64,000 bases of DNA, taken from NCBI GenBank assembly GCA_041589455.1, contig JBFHVQ010000003.1, positions 1 through 64,000 on the forward strand. Reading direction: 5' to 3'. The stretch comes from SZUA-229 sp041589455 (GTDB lineage: Bacteria; Pseudomonadota; Gammaproteobacteria; SZUA-229). The notes beneath the pieces are model-generated. The model was given only the letters and a program-made list of their open reading frames with translations. It had not been told where the DNA came from and searched no databases. Of this stretch, positions 52,014 through 60,329 are shown in pieces. The position numbers and the translations under genes were made by a program. The stretch's first letter is position 1. The number at the start of each line of letters is the position of its first letter.

Positions 52014-53795
52014 ATGAATAAAATGTTCGTGATGTCTATCTACTACCTGTTTATATCTTTGCTCTTATGGGTGGCACCGTTATCGGCAAAAAACATTACT
52101 TCTAACAACATGTCTCCATATGTGCGTATGCATGTTAGTGATGCGGTGAAATGGCAGCGTTGGGATGAAGATGTAATTCTTCGTGCGCAAAAAGAGAAAA
52201 AACTTATTCTAATCTCCAGTGGTTACTTTTCCTGTCACTGGTGTCATGTGATGCAGCGTGAAAGTTTTAATGACAAATCAGTTGCAGAGATTCTAAATCG
52301 TTATTTTATTCCTGTAAAAGTTGATCGAGAGCTAGAGCCTGTTTTAGATAGTTATTTAATTGAGTTTATGAAAAAAACTCAAGGTTATGCGGGGTGGCCG
52401 TTAAATGTGTTTCTGACACCCAGTGGTTATCCTCTAACTGGGCTTGTCTATCAGACTAAACCAAAATTTCTGGATACGCTTGTCTTGCTTAAGGAGAAAT
52501 GGAGTAGCCAGTCAGTCAGGCTGGAAAAAATATCATTAGATGTGTTTAATCATCTTTCACAAATGGAGCGTAAGGCATCTAATGTTACAGCTAAAGATTT
52601 GTTAAAGATAATCCTGAATGATGTCAGAGAAAGCATGGATGAATTTGAGGGTGGATTTGGCAATCAGTCAAAATTTCCAAGGCCACATTTAATGATGGCG
52701 CTGTTAGATATTTATGTAAAAAAACCTGAGCCGTGGCTTAAAGACTTTATACAGTTAACTCTGAAACAGATGGCCGAACGAGGACTGCATGATTCAGTAT
52801 TTGGTGGATTTTTTCGTTATACAGTTGATCAAAGCTGGAATGTGCCGCACTTCGAAAAAATGCTCTATGTTAATGCCTCTATGCTGTCACTATATGTCAA
52901 AGCCTATGAAGTTTTCAATAATAATAAGTGGCTGATGCTGGCGAAAGAGACGATGGACTTTATTGTGGCGGATATGACTGATGGGAAAGATGGATATGTT
53001 AGTGCGTTGACTGCGCAGAGTCAGCGAGGCGGCGAGGGTGCTGCTTATATATGGCGTGATGGGGAATTAACTGGAGAATTGAATCAAAAGCAATATGAGT
53101 GGTTTGTGAAGAATTCAATAGAAATCACAATCGAAAATACAAATTATCGTTTTGCAATAGGTAATTGGTCGACACGGTTTGGTAAGGAAATGCAAAGCTT
53201 GCTACGCGCTAAGAAACAACAGGTCCGGCATCTAAAGGATAAAAAATTTATAATTTCATGGAATGCCTATTTATTGAGTGCAATGTTGGAATTAAATACA
53301 GTGCTTCAAAATGAAGAATATGATGAGATTGTATCCCGGCTATATAGCCGTCTTAAAAATGAATTTTTTAATACTAACCAAGTAAAGCAGTTGAGCGGGA
53401 ATTCGGAGTTATTATCTGATTATGTATTTATGGCAAATGCTATTAACATGTGGCAAAAATATAAGCATAGTAATAAAGATAAAAGATTGCTGAAACAGTT
53501 GATTATGGATATCTTAGAAAAATTTCGAATGGAAGGGGGCTGGCGTTTAACAGGTAAGGGGATAATTCCGTTACCAGAAAATATCGTCAGTATTGCAGAT
53601 GGTAATTTACCATCTACTGATGCTGTTTTCTTGAAGTTGCTGATGTTGCTTCCTGACGAGCAGATGCAGGGATTGGCGGTAACCAGGGAAAATATGTATC
53701 CAGTGTCAAGACGTGTTGAGGAGCAGTCAATGGAGTATGCGACACATATTGCTGTAAGGCTGGAGCTGGAATCACCAAAGGCGCAAGGATGGTAA
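52014..53795 (+). CDS. Exported DUF255 thioredoxin-fold / six-hairpin protein
   Basis: 593 residues; ATG at 52014 preferred over GTG 52011. A signal peptide (about 1-26) is followed by the DUF255 thioredoxin-like domain with a CHWCH active-site-like motif (SSGYFSCHWCHVMQRESF) and VDRELEP. The C-terminal two thirds has the helical YyaL/SPATA20 pattern, with FGNQSKFPRP, GGFFRYTVDQSWNVPHFEKMLY and ISWNAYLLSAM. YyaL relatives are cytoplasmic and longer (about 650-700), so an exported, shorter form is notable. Function unknown. It follows tatC by 29 bp. Confidence 0.82.
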   Translation: MNKMFVMSIYYLFISLLLWVAPLSAKNITSNNMSPYVRMHVSDAVKWQRWDEDVILRAQKEKKLILISSGYFSCHWCHVMQRESFNDKSVAEILNRYFIPVKVDRELEPVLDSYLIEFMKKTQGYAGWPLNVFLTPSGYPLTGLVYQTKPKFLDTLVLLKEKWSSQSVRLEKISLDVFNHLSQMERKASNVTAKDLLKIILNDVRESMDEFEGGFGNQSKFPRPHLMMALLDIYVKKPEPWLKDFIQLTLKQMAERGLHDSVFGGFFRYTVDQSWNVPHFEKMLYVNASMLSLYVKAYEVFNNNKWLMLAKETMDFIVADMTDGKDGYVSALTAQSQRGGEGAAYIWRDGELTGELNQKQYEWFVKNSIEITIENTNYRFAIGNWSTRFGKEMQSLLRAKKQQVRHLKDKKFIISWNAYLLSAMLELNTVLQNEEYDEIVSRLYSRLKNEFFNTNQVKQLSGNSELLSDYVFMANAINMWQKYKHSNKDKRLLKQLIMDILEKFRMEGGWRLTGKGIIPLPENIVSIADGNLPSTDAVFLKLLMLLPDEQMQGLAVTRENMYPVSRRVEEQSMEYATHIAVRLELESPKAQGW

Positions 53796-53901
53796 AATCC
53801 AAAACCATTGTAAAAATAAGGATAATGTGACAGTGTGACGAGTGCCAGATAAAATAATACAGGATTTGCTAATATTCCACACACAGCTAGTCAAACTCCT
53901 G

Positions 53902-53907
53902 TATAAT
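53902..53907 (+). promoter_or_regulatory. -10 element upstream of gpmI
   Basis: A perfect TATAAT, 59 bp before the gpmI ATG. The 17-bp-spaced -35 position (ACACAC) is poor, so strength is uncertain. Confidence 0.45.
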
Positions 53908-53965
53908 ATGCGCCGGTAAAAGTAAAGAGAAAACTTACGAGCTTAATAAACTAGAGAATTTCATA

Positions 53966-55510
53966 ATGGCTGAAAAGCGCAGTGTTCCCCGTCGTCCTAC
54001 TCTACTTGTCATACTTGATGGATTTGGAGTAAATCCAAGTCGAATAAATAATGCTGTCGTAGAAGCAAATACACCTCGGCTCGATGAATATTTCTCGAAA
54101 AACGCTCATATTACTTTAGAGGCTTCAGGGCGCTCAGTTGGGCTGCCATCGGGCCAGATGGGCAACTCTGAGGTAGGTCACCTGACGCTGGGTTGCGGCA
54201 CGATCATGAAACAGGATCTGGTGCGTATTGACGACTCCATCGAGAGTGAAGAGTTCTTTGATAATGCAGCGCTGGTAGCGGCTATGGAAGATGCTGTTAA
54301 ACGTGAGCGCCCAATGCATCTGATAGGTCTGGTATCAGATGGTGGCGTGCATAGCCACACCAATCACCTATGTGCTCTTATCAAAATGTGTGGTCGATAT
54401 AAGGTAAAGCCGCTGGTTCACATGATTACTGATGGCCGTGATACTGCACCAATGGCTGCAATGGGTTATCTATCGGGTCTTGAGGAAGCGCTTGATGATG
54501 CAAATGGCGCAATCGCGACTATATGTGGACGTTACTATGCGATGGATCGTGATAATCGTTGGGATAGAACTGAAATAGCATTTAAAGCATTGGCTGATCT
54601 CAAAGGCGAAATGCATGAAGCGCCACGTTATGCGATTGAGGCTTCCTACAATAATGATGTTACTGACGAATTCATTATGCCGTGTATTTTCCCGGAGGCA
54701 GAGAAAATTGAAGGAGATGACAATGTCATATTCTTTAATTTCAGAAATGATCGTCCACGTCAGTTAACAGCAGCACTTAGCCAGCAGCACTTTGATGGTT
54801 TTGATCGTGGAGAGTTTGATCCAGTAACAGTTACCTGTCTTACTGAGTATGATCCCCAGTTTCTATTACCCATTGCGTTTGCGCCACAACGCCCAACTAC
54901 AACCCTGGCCTCTGTTGTTAGCCGAGCTGGATTCAAACAGCTTCATTGCGCAGAAACAGAAAAGTATGCACATGTAACGTTCTTTTTTAATGGTGGTCGT
55001 GAAGAGCCATGGGCTGGAGAAGATCGAGTTATGGTGCCATCACCAAAAGTTTCAACCTATGACCAGGCGCCAGAAATGAGTGCGCATGAAGTGTCTGACA
55101 AGATGATTGATGCGTTGCAGTCACATGATTATGGCTTTCTGGTAGTGAATTTTGCAAATGGAGACATGGTTGGTCATACGGCGAAGCGCGAAGCGATTAT
55201 TAAAGGTGTTGAAGCGATGGATGCTCAGGTAGGTCGCTTGCTTGATGTGGCTGTAGCGGAGGGCTACTCAGTATTGTTAACTGCAGACCATGGTAATTGC
55301 GACGAAATGGTTGATCCAGTTACTGGAGAACCGCATACGCAGCATACAGTATACCCTGTACCATGTATGATCATAGATCAGGACAACTGGCGACTTAATA
55401 CAGGTATGGGTCTAAGTGGTGTGGCGCCGACAATATTGCAACTAATGGGCTTGCAGCAGCCCCCAGAAATGTTGGGGCAAAGTATATTACTGGAATCATT
55501 TAGCAAGTAA
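53966..55510 (+). CDS. gpmI: 2,3-bisphosphoglycerate-independent phosphoglycerate mutase
   Basis: 514 residues, the Mn2+-dependent iPGM. The phosphorylated Ser is in PSGQMGNSEVGH near residue 70. Metal ligands are visible in VILDGFG, GDMVGHTAKREA and LTADHGNCDEM. It interconverts 3- and 2-phosphoglycerate. Monocistronic by context, converging on the antiporter gene with a 125-bp gap. Confidence 0.96.
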   Translation: MAEKRSVPRRPTLLVILDGFGVNPSRINNAVVEANTPRLDEYFSKNAHITLEASGRSVGLPSGQMGNSEVGHLTLGCGTIMKQDLVRIDDSIESEEFFDNAALVAAMEDAVKRERPMHLIGLVSDGGVHSHTNHLCALIKMCGRYKVKPLVHMITDGRDTAPMAAMGYLSGLEEALDDANGAIATICGRYYAMDRDNRWDRTEIAFKALADLKGEMHEAPRYAIEASYNNDVTDEFIMPCIFPEAEKIEGDDNVIFFNFRNDRPRQLTAALSQQHFDGFDRGEFDPVTVTCLTEYDPQFLLPIAFAPQRPTTTLASVVSRAGFKQLHCAETEKYAHVTFFFNGGREEPWAGEDRVMVPSPKVSTYDQAPEMSAHEVSDKMIDALQSHDYGFLVVNFANGDMVGHTAKREAIIKGVEAMDAQVGRLLDVAVAEGYSVLLTADHGNCDEMVDPVTGEPHTQHTVYPVPCMIIDQDNWRLNTGMGLSGVAPTILQLMGLQQPPEMLGQSILLESFSK

Positions 55511-55635
55511 TTAAAGTAGTGCGCGCCATTAATCGAATGACAAGAGTGATGTTAGTTACCTGGATTATGGTTATTTAATAGTATAACCAGATTAGAAGTG
55601 GAAGTGGCATGATTAACTGCCTGAGTTTTTGCCAG

Positions 55636-56835
55636 TTATGTGTCATGGAACTTACTATACATTATTTTTAGTGATACAGGTGTGAGAAGAGTGGTTAACG
55701 CTATTACGATGACCATTGCGGCATGAATTTCTGGATTGAAGATCCCGCTAATATGACCCAGTTCGGCAAATACTAATCCGACCTCTCCCCTAGGTACCAT
55801 TGACATACCAATTAGGACGCGAGTCTTCCAGCTCTCATTTATCAATAGTGCGCCAATAAATTTACTGAATACGGCGATGATAAAAAATACGATCGAGAAT
55901 TTCCATATAAAGGTTGAGCTCCAGTCAATTTCTCTAAGATCTAGAGACATACCAACCATTACGAAAAAAATAGGTGTAAAAAGCTGAATGATTGGCCTCA
56001 TCTGATCTCTGATGTGTGAAGCAAATACAGGGTCAGTACGTAGTACCATTCCAAATGGTAAAAAGAAGCGTCTTGATAAAGCAAGGCCCGCTGCAAAACC
56101 ACCTATCAGCTCTGGTGCACCAATTACATGGGCTAACCACGCAAAGAATAGTACCAATGCTACCATGCTGGTGGGTATTAATCCGGGTATGTGCTCAGTA
56201 TCTTCATAGCGTTTTATTAAGCCTGAAATAAGTTTGGCCGCAATTGGTGCACAAAAAAAGAAAACACTCACAAAGATAAATACTTTACTGGCATTAATAA
56301 AGCTAACGCCATCGTTGGTACTGAATTCATATAGCAAGGCAAGCAAAATAACACCAAGTACATCATCAAGTACAGCTGCGCCAAGGACTATTTGACCTTC
56401 TCTTTTGTTGTGCCGTTTTACATCTGATAATACGCGAATGGTAATTCCGATACTGGTTGCGGTCAGTGTGCCGCCAACAAAAAGTGATACTAATAGGGAA
56501 ATATCAAAAAACCAGTAACAGATAAATGCACCAATTAGAAATGGCATGACAAATCCAAACAGTGCAACAGTAATAGATTTATTGCCAGCATCAATAAGTC
56601 TTTTTATATCAGTTTCAAGGCCAACTGAAAAAAGAAGGAGAATAATGCCTATTTCGGCGAGTAATTTTATAACTTCATTCGGTTCAAGATAGCCAAGTAC
56701 GCTTGGTCCGAGGACAACACCAGCTATCAGTTCGCCTATTACGGATGGTGCGTTGAGTCGTACAGCGATTTCTGCAAACAAACGTGCAGAAACTAAAATG
56801 ACCAGTAGATGAAGAAAAAAAGTATGTGTTTCCAT
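55636..56835 (-). CDS. CPA2-type cation:proton antiporter
   Basis: 399 residues and about 12 membrane helices, Na_H_Exchanger family: SVIGELIAGVVLGPSVLGYL, LAEIGIILLLFSVGLETD, TATSIGITIRVLSD, GAAVLDDVLGVI and SMVPRGEVGLVFAELG. The DD pair in VLDDVLG is the usual ion-binding site. There is no C-terminal TrkA-N/RCK domain, unlike KefB/KefC. Probably exports Na+ or K+ in exchange for H+. Stands alone. Confidence 0.88.
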   Translation of the reverse strand: METHTFFLHLLVILVSARLFAEIAVRLNAPSVIGELIAGVVLGPSVLGYLEPNEVIKLLAEIGIILLLFSVGLETDIKRLIDAGNKSITVALFGFVMPFLIGAFICYWFFDISLLVSLFVGGTLTATSIGITIRVLSDVKRHNKREGQIVLGAAVLDDVLGVILLALLYEFSTNDGVSFINASKVFIFVSVFFFCAPIAAKLISGLIKRYEDTEHIPGLIPTSMVALVLFFAWLAHVIGAPELIGGFAAGLALSRRFFLPFGMVLRTDPVFASHIRDQMRPIIQLFTPIFFVMVGMSLDLREIDWSSTFIWKFSIVFFIIAVFSKFIGALLINESWKTRVLIGMSMVPRGEVGLVFAELGHISGIFNPEIHAAMVIVIALTTLLTPVSLKIMYSKFHDT

Positions 56836-57239
56836 CCTGGTGTCATGACTGTTAATTGCATTACTACTAGTCTAATACAATGTAAGCGAGAATTCTTAGT
56901 TCTTGAAATGTAAGAGTATTTGGTGAAAGGAATTAAAGGATAGCTATATAATTAGATGCTTCTATTAATAAAGATAATAAGACGTATAAGTCTGGCGAAT
57001 GATTCGTTAAGCCATCTATCCTAAATGGTGAAATAAATACAACTTGAAAAAGTTAATAATGAGTCACAGTATAGGCTGTTAGTTGTCTAATGATATTGAC
57101 TATAGAATGTAGAATAGAAGTGTTGAAAAGACTATCAACATTAGAAAATTTGGGTGGGCGGAAAATATACTTAATGTGATGATAAATGATTTCTTATAAA
57201 ATAAATAATAAATCAATGGAAATGACTCATGAGGAGGAG
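56836..57239. other. AT-rich intergenic region upstream of the antiporter gene
   Basis: About 400 bp with no supported gene on either strand. The antiporter promoter must lie at the left end. At the right end is the terminator-like hairpin of the kinase operon. I see no other structure. Confidence 0.4.
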
Positions 57240-57243
57240 TCAT
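57222..57243 (-). terminator. Possible terminator of the receptor-YfiR-kinase operon
   Basis: ATGACTC (57222-57228) pairs with GAGTCAT (57237-57243) around 8 bases; the stem includes the kinase stop codon. The T-run after it is short, so strength is doubtful. Confidence 0.4.
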
Positions 57244-59558
57244 AAGCTATTATTCATGTTTGTAGCATTGGTAGATAAAAAGTTATTTTCAAGAATGTAT
57301 GTACGGAATGTATTGATTTCTTCTAAAACTATAGCTGCTTGATGTTCCACAAGATCAAATTTAGAGTCTTTCGATTTTAATGTTTCCATTAAAGAGTGAG
57401 TAGCATCATGTAGTGACTTGGCCCCAATGACGCAGGTAGACCCAGCTAGCTTGTGAGTGGAGCTGTACATGTCTAAAGTGTTTTGGTCGTTTAATGCTTG
57501 CTGGATTTGGTTTTCATATGTAGCAAGTGACTCAATAAATTCCTTTAATAGATTGTCGGCGACAATTTCTTTTCCGCCAACTGCATTAATGGCTAATTGT
57601 CTGTCGTAAATGGCATTGCTGCTGTCATCAAAAGAGTCAATGGGCTGTATTATTTTATTTTGAGAGCACCATTTAGATATCATATGATAAAGATCTTCAG
57701 CTTGATAAGGCTTTGAGAGTAAGTCATTCATGCCTGAATTAAGTGCGTCAACACGCGTGCCGGGGTAAGCGTGAGCAGTAAGTGCTATTATGGGTGTGGT
57801 TTCACAGTTCTTCAGTTGTCTTATTTTAGATGTGGCCTCAAAGCCACTAATGTCTGGCATCTCAAGATCCATTAATATTAAATCAAAATGATTTGACTGT
57901 GCTTCTTTTAAAGCTTGAATTCCGCTATTAACTGCTACAGCGTGGATATTGCGATTTTCTAATAAAGTTGTAGCAACCTGTAAATTTATAGAGTTGTCAT
58001 CTACAACCATAATAGAAAGGTTAGATAAATCAGTTGTTTCAGTTGATGTAGTAGGCTCAGGCTCAGGCTCAGTAATGTTTTTTGCAATTTTTAGTGGCAA
58101 ACATACTGTAAATGTTGTGCCTATGTCAGGTGTGCTCTTAAAGTTAATGGATCCTTTCATCATTGTAACAAGGCGCTGTGTGATGACAAGGCCAAGTCCT
58201 GTTCCGCCATATCGACGCGTGATTGAGCTATCACCTTGATGAAAAGGTTGGAATAATTTACTTTGATGTTCTAATGGAATGCCAATGCCTGTGTCTATTA
58301 TTTTAATATTGAGTTCAACGGTATTTTCATTTAGGTGTGTGTGGTTAAGTTCAATAATGGTTTTTCCCTGATGTGTGAATTTTACGGCATTGCTTATAAG
58401 ATTGGTCAGGATCTGTTTAAGTCGGACTGGGTCACCGATTAGATGATTTGGTATTGTGCTGTCTAAATGTGTTTCAAGTGATACGCCTTTATTATTAGCG
58501 CCAATTATAAATAGTGATGAAATATCATCAATCATTTCTTTCAGTGAAAAGCAGCTTTCAACGAGTTCGAGCTTTCCGGCTTCAATTTTGGACAAATCAA
58601 GAATATCATTTATTATCTCAAGTAATGAGTTTGTTGATATAGAAATGTTATGTACATAGTTTGACTGTTCGTTATCTAGATCAGTGTTTTGAAGAAGATT
58701 TGTGAAACCAATTACGCCATTCATAGGAGTACGAATTTCATGGCTCATGGTGGCAATGAAATCGCTTTTGGCTTTATTGGCGGATTCTGCTTCTAACATT
58801 GCTCGTTCAAGATCGTGCGTGCGGTCAATTACTAGTCGTTCAAGATCTTTTCTGTATGAAGTAAGTTCATTGTCATAGCTATTGATCTGGTTCAGCATAA
58901 TATTAAAGCCGTCAACTAGAGTCCCGAATTCGTCATTAGTCGTGCGTTCTGCTCTATGACTGAAATCTTTTCTATTGGCTACATGCTTCATTGTTGAAAG
59001 AAGATTATTAATAGGTGTTGAAATTATTTTATGTAACCAGTTGGAGAGAAAGAGAGCAAGAGCCATAGAGAGTATAAAAATGCCAATGGTCATATATAGT
59101 TGTTGCAGTAGAGTCTCTCTTGCCTTGTTCATATTGGCAATAACTTCTATATTGCCGATGACTTCATTGTGTATCTGAATGGGGATGTTTGTGATTATAT
59201 TGTTAAATAAATTCCATGAATTGTTAGTGCCTGATGTGGTGTGAAATTGATCGTTGTTACGATATTCAGAGAATACATGATTGTTAATGTCATATATGGT
59301 TACTTGTAAAATGTCGGGCTGTGATTTTATAGATGATAGTATCTCGTTTGTTGCTTTTTTGTCCTGAAATATAATAGCAGCTGTACTGTTGGCGCTTAAT
59401 ATTTTCGCAAGCGATGTAATACGTATTTCAGTTTGACTTCGTGCAGTCCCATATTCTAATGCCATGAAGAGTGAGAGCGAGACAACTAGAACCATTGCTG
59501 CAGTAAACAGGATAATATAAACAAGTTTGTTTTTAATGGAAGAGCTAGAGAAAATCAT
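57240..59558 (-). CDS. CHASE8-like hybrid histidine kinase with HPt domain
   Basis: 772 residues. TM (about 12-33), then a periplasmic segment with SLAKILSANSTAAIIFQDK and SQPDILQVTIYD, a pattern typical of CHASE8 sensors. Second TM (about 153-173), HAMP (about 175-230), HisKA with His273 in TMSHEIRTPMNG, HATPase (NAVKF, DTGIGIP, YGGTGLGLVI), receiver (LMDLEMPDISG, LSKPYQ) and a C-terminal HPt (THKLAGSTCVIG). CHASE8 is the sensor of YfiN, which is controlled by YfiR; here it feeds a full phosphorelay. Overlaps the YfiR-like gene by 4 bp. No response regulator adjacent. Confidence 0.9.
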   Translation of the reverse strand: MIFSSSSIKNKLVYIILFTAAMVLVVSLSLFMALEYGTARSQTEIRITSLAKILSANSTAAIIFQDKKATNEILSSIKSQPDILQVTIYDINNHVFSEYRNNDQFHTTSGTNNSWNLFNNIITNIPIQIHNEVIGNIEVIANMNKARETLLQQLYMTIGIFILSMALALFLSNWLHKIISTPINNLLSTMKHVANRKDFSHRAERTTNDEFGTLVDGFNIMLNQINSYDNELTSYRKDLERLVIDRTHDLERAMLEAESANKAKSDFIATMSHEIRTPMNGVIGFTNLLQNTDLDNEQSNYVHNISISTNSLLEIINDILDLSKIEAGKLELVESCFSLKEMIDDISSLFIIGANNKGVSLETHLDSTIPNHLIGDPVRLKQILTNLISNAVKFTHQGKTIIELNHTHLNENTVELNIKIIDTGIGIPLEHQSKLFQPFHQGDSSITRRYGGTGLGLVITQRLVTMMKGSINFKSTPDIGTTFTVCLPLKIAKNITEPEPEPTTSTETTDLSNLSIMVVDDNSINLQVATTLLENRNIHAVAVNSGIQALKEAQSNHFDLILMDLEMPDISGFEATSKIRQLKNCETTPIIALTAHAYPGTRVDALNSGMNDLLSKPYQAEDLYHMISKWCSQNKIIQPIDSFDDSSNAIYDRQLAINAVGGKEIVADNLLKEFIESLATYENQIQQALNDQNTLDMYSSTHKLAGSTCVIGAKSLHDATHSLMETLKSKDSKFDLVEHQAAIVLEEINTFRTYILENNFLSTNATNMNNSL

Positions 59559-60133
59559 TGATTAGCTTCCATGTTAATAACATTAGCTAAAATCAATAGT
59601 CTTGAGCTGATTTCCAGCCCGGATTTTTTTGTGCTACCAATGTTTATGGTTAGTTTTGTTTGTCCACTGACTTTTTTTAGTTCTATCATGCCTCCATTGT
59701 GAGAAAAGTTATCGAAATGCGCGACGGTTAAAATAGGAGAATTCTGGATTTTTTGTAAAAAACTTTTGTAATTCTTTTTTTCAGATTGAGCTATGTAAAG
59801 CAAATGGCATTTGTATAAATCTGTAGGCGCGATGTTTTTGGTGGTTAAGGTTTTAGATCTGATCTTTCTGCCGTTAAGATCTTCGAGGTGGTGTGTTAGC
59901 TCATCATGTCCTATGGTGCATAGTTTAATGGTGGGCGCTTCTTGTTCCCATTTAATGTCTGGCCAGTTAGTGAATTTAATAAAGTTATATATGAAGGCAG
60001 CGGTGAATAGCTTGTCGTCATCATGTGTGTGGCCAGATAAAGGCAGCAGAAATAGAATGAAGAATATTGTGCAGGTGATTCTTCTAAAAATGCTTCTATG
60101 TGAATTAGATCTTTGCAATGTGCGTCCTTGCAA
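59555..60133 (-). CDS. YfiR family periplasmic protein (DUF4154)
   Basis: 192 residues. A signal peptide (about residues 20-37, ending SGHTH) is followed by the YfiR signature DDKLFTAAFIYNFIKFTNWPD. The C-terminal half contains LTVAHFDNFSHNGGMIELKK and NIGSTKKSGLEISSRLLILA. In Pseudomonas and E. coli, YfiR is a redox-sensitive periplasmic repressor of the diguanylate cyclase YfiN. Here it is encoded between an outer-membrane receptor and a CHASE8-type kinase, with a 4-bp overlap with the latter, so it probably regulates that kinase. The start may be a few codons downstream. Confidence 0.85.
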   Translation of the reverse strand: MQGRTLQRSNSHRSIFRRITCTIFFILFLLPLSGHTHDDDKLFTAAFIYNFIKFTNWPDIKWEQEAPTIKLCTIGHDELTHHLEDLNGRKIRSKTLTTKNIAPTDLYKCHLLYIAQSEKKNYKSFLQKIQNSPILTVAHFDNFSHNGGMIELKKVSGQTKLTINIGSTKKSGLEISSRLLILANVINMEANQ

Positions 60134-60329
60134 TTAAAAGTGTCTGTCGGTTGTTGTGTCCGTGCTCGCCATGAAATAGGTTGCCCTGTTTTTTTTCTTA
60201 GAAAGATGGCGAAGGATTAAGGTAAATTGCTCTTTTTTTAAGAGCCAACAGATAATTATTTTTATTACTGGTAAGTCCTTGTCGGACAGTTTTTCTGGCG
60301 TTAGAGTATCGGGGTAGATTGATCTCATA

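Noticed and set aside
60134..60328. 64-codon frame between the receptor and the YfiR-like gene
   Set aside because: No ribosome binding site, no hydrophobic or domain pattern, and it fills the gap exactly to the neighbouring genes; probably chance in AT-rich DNA.
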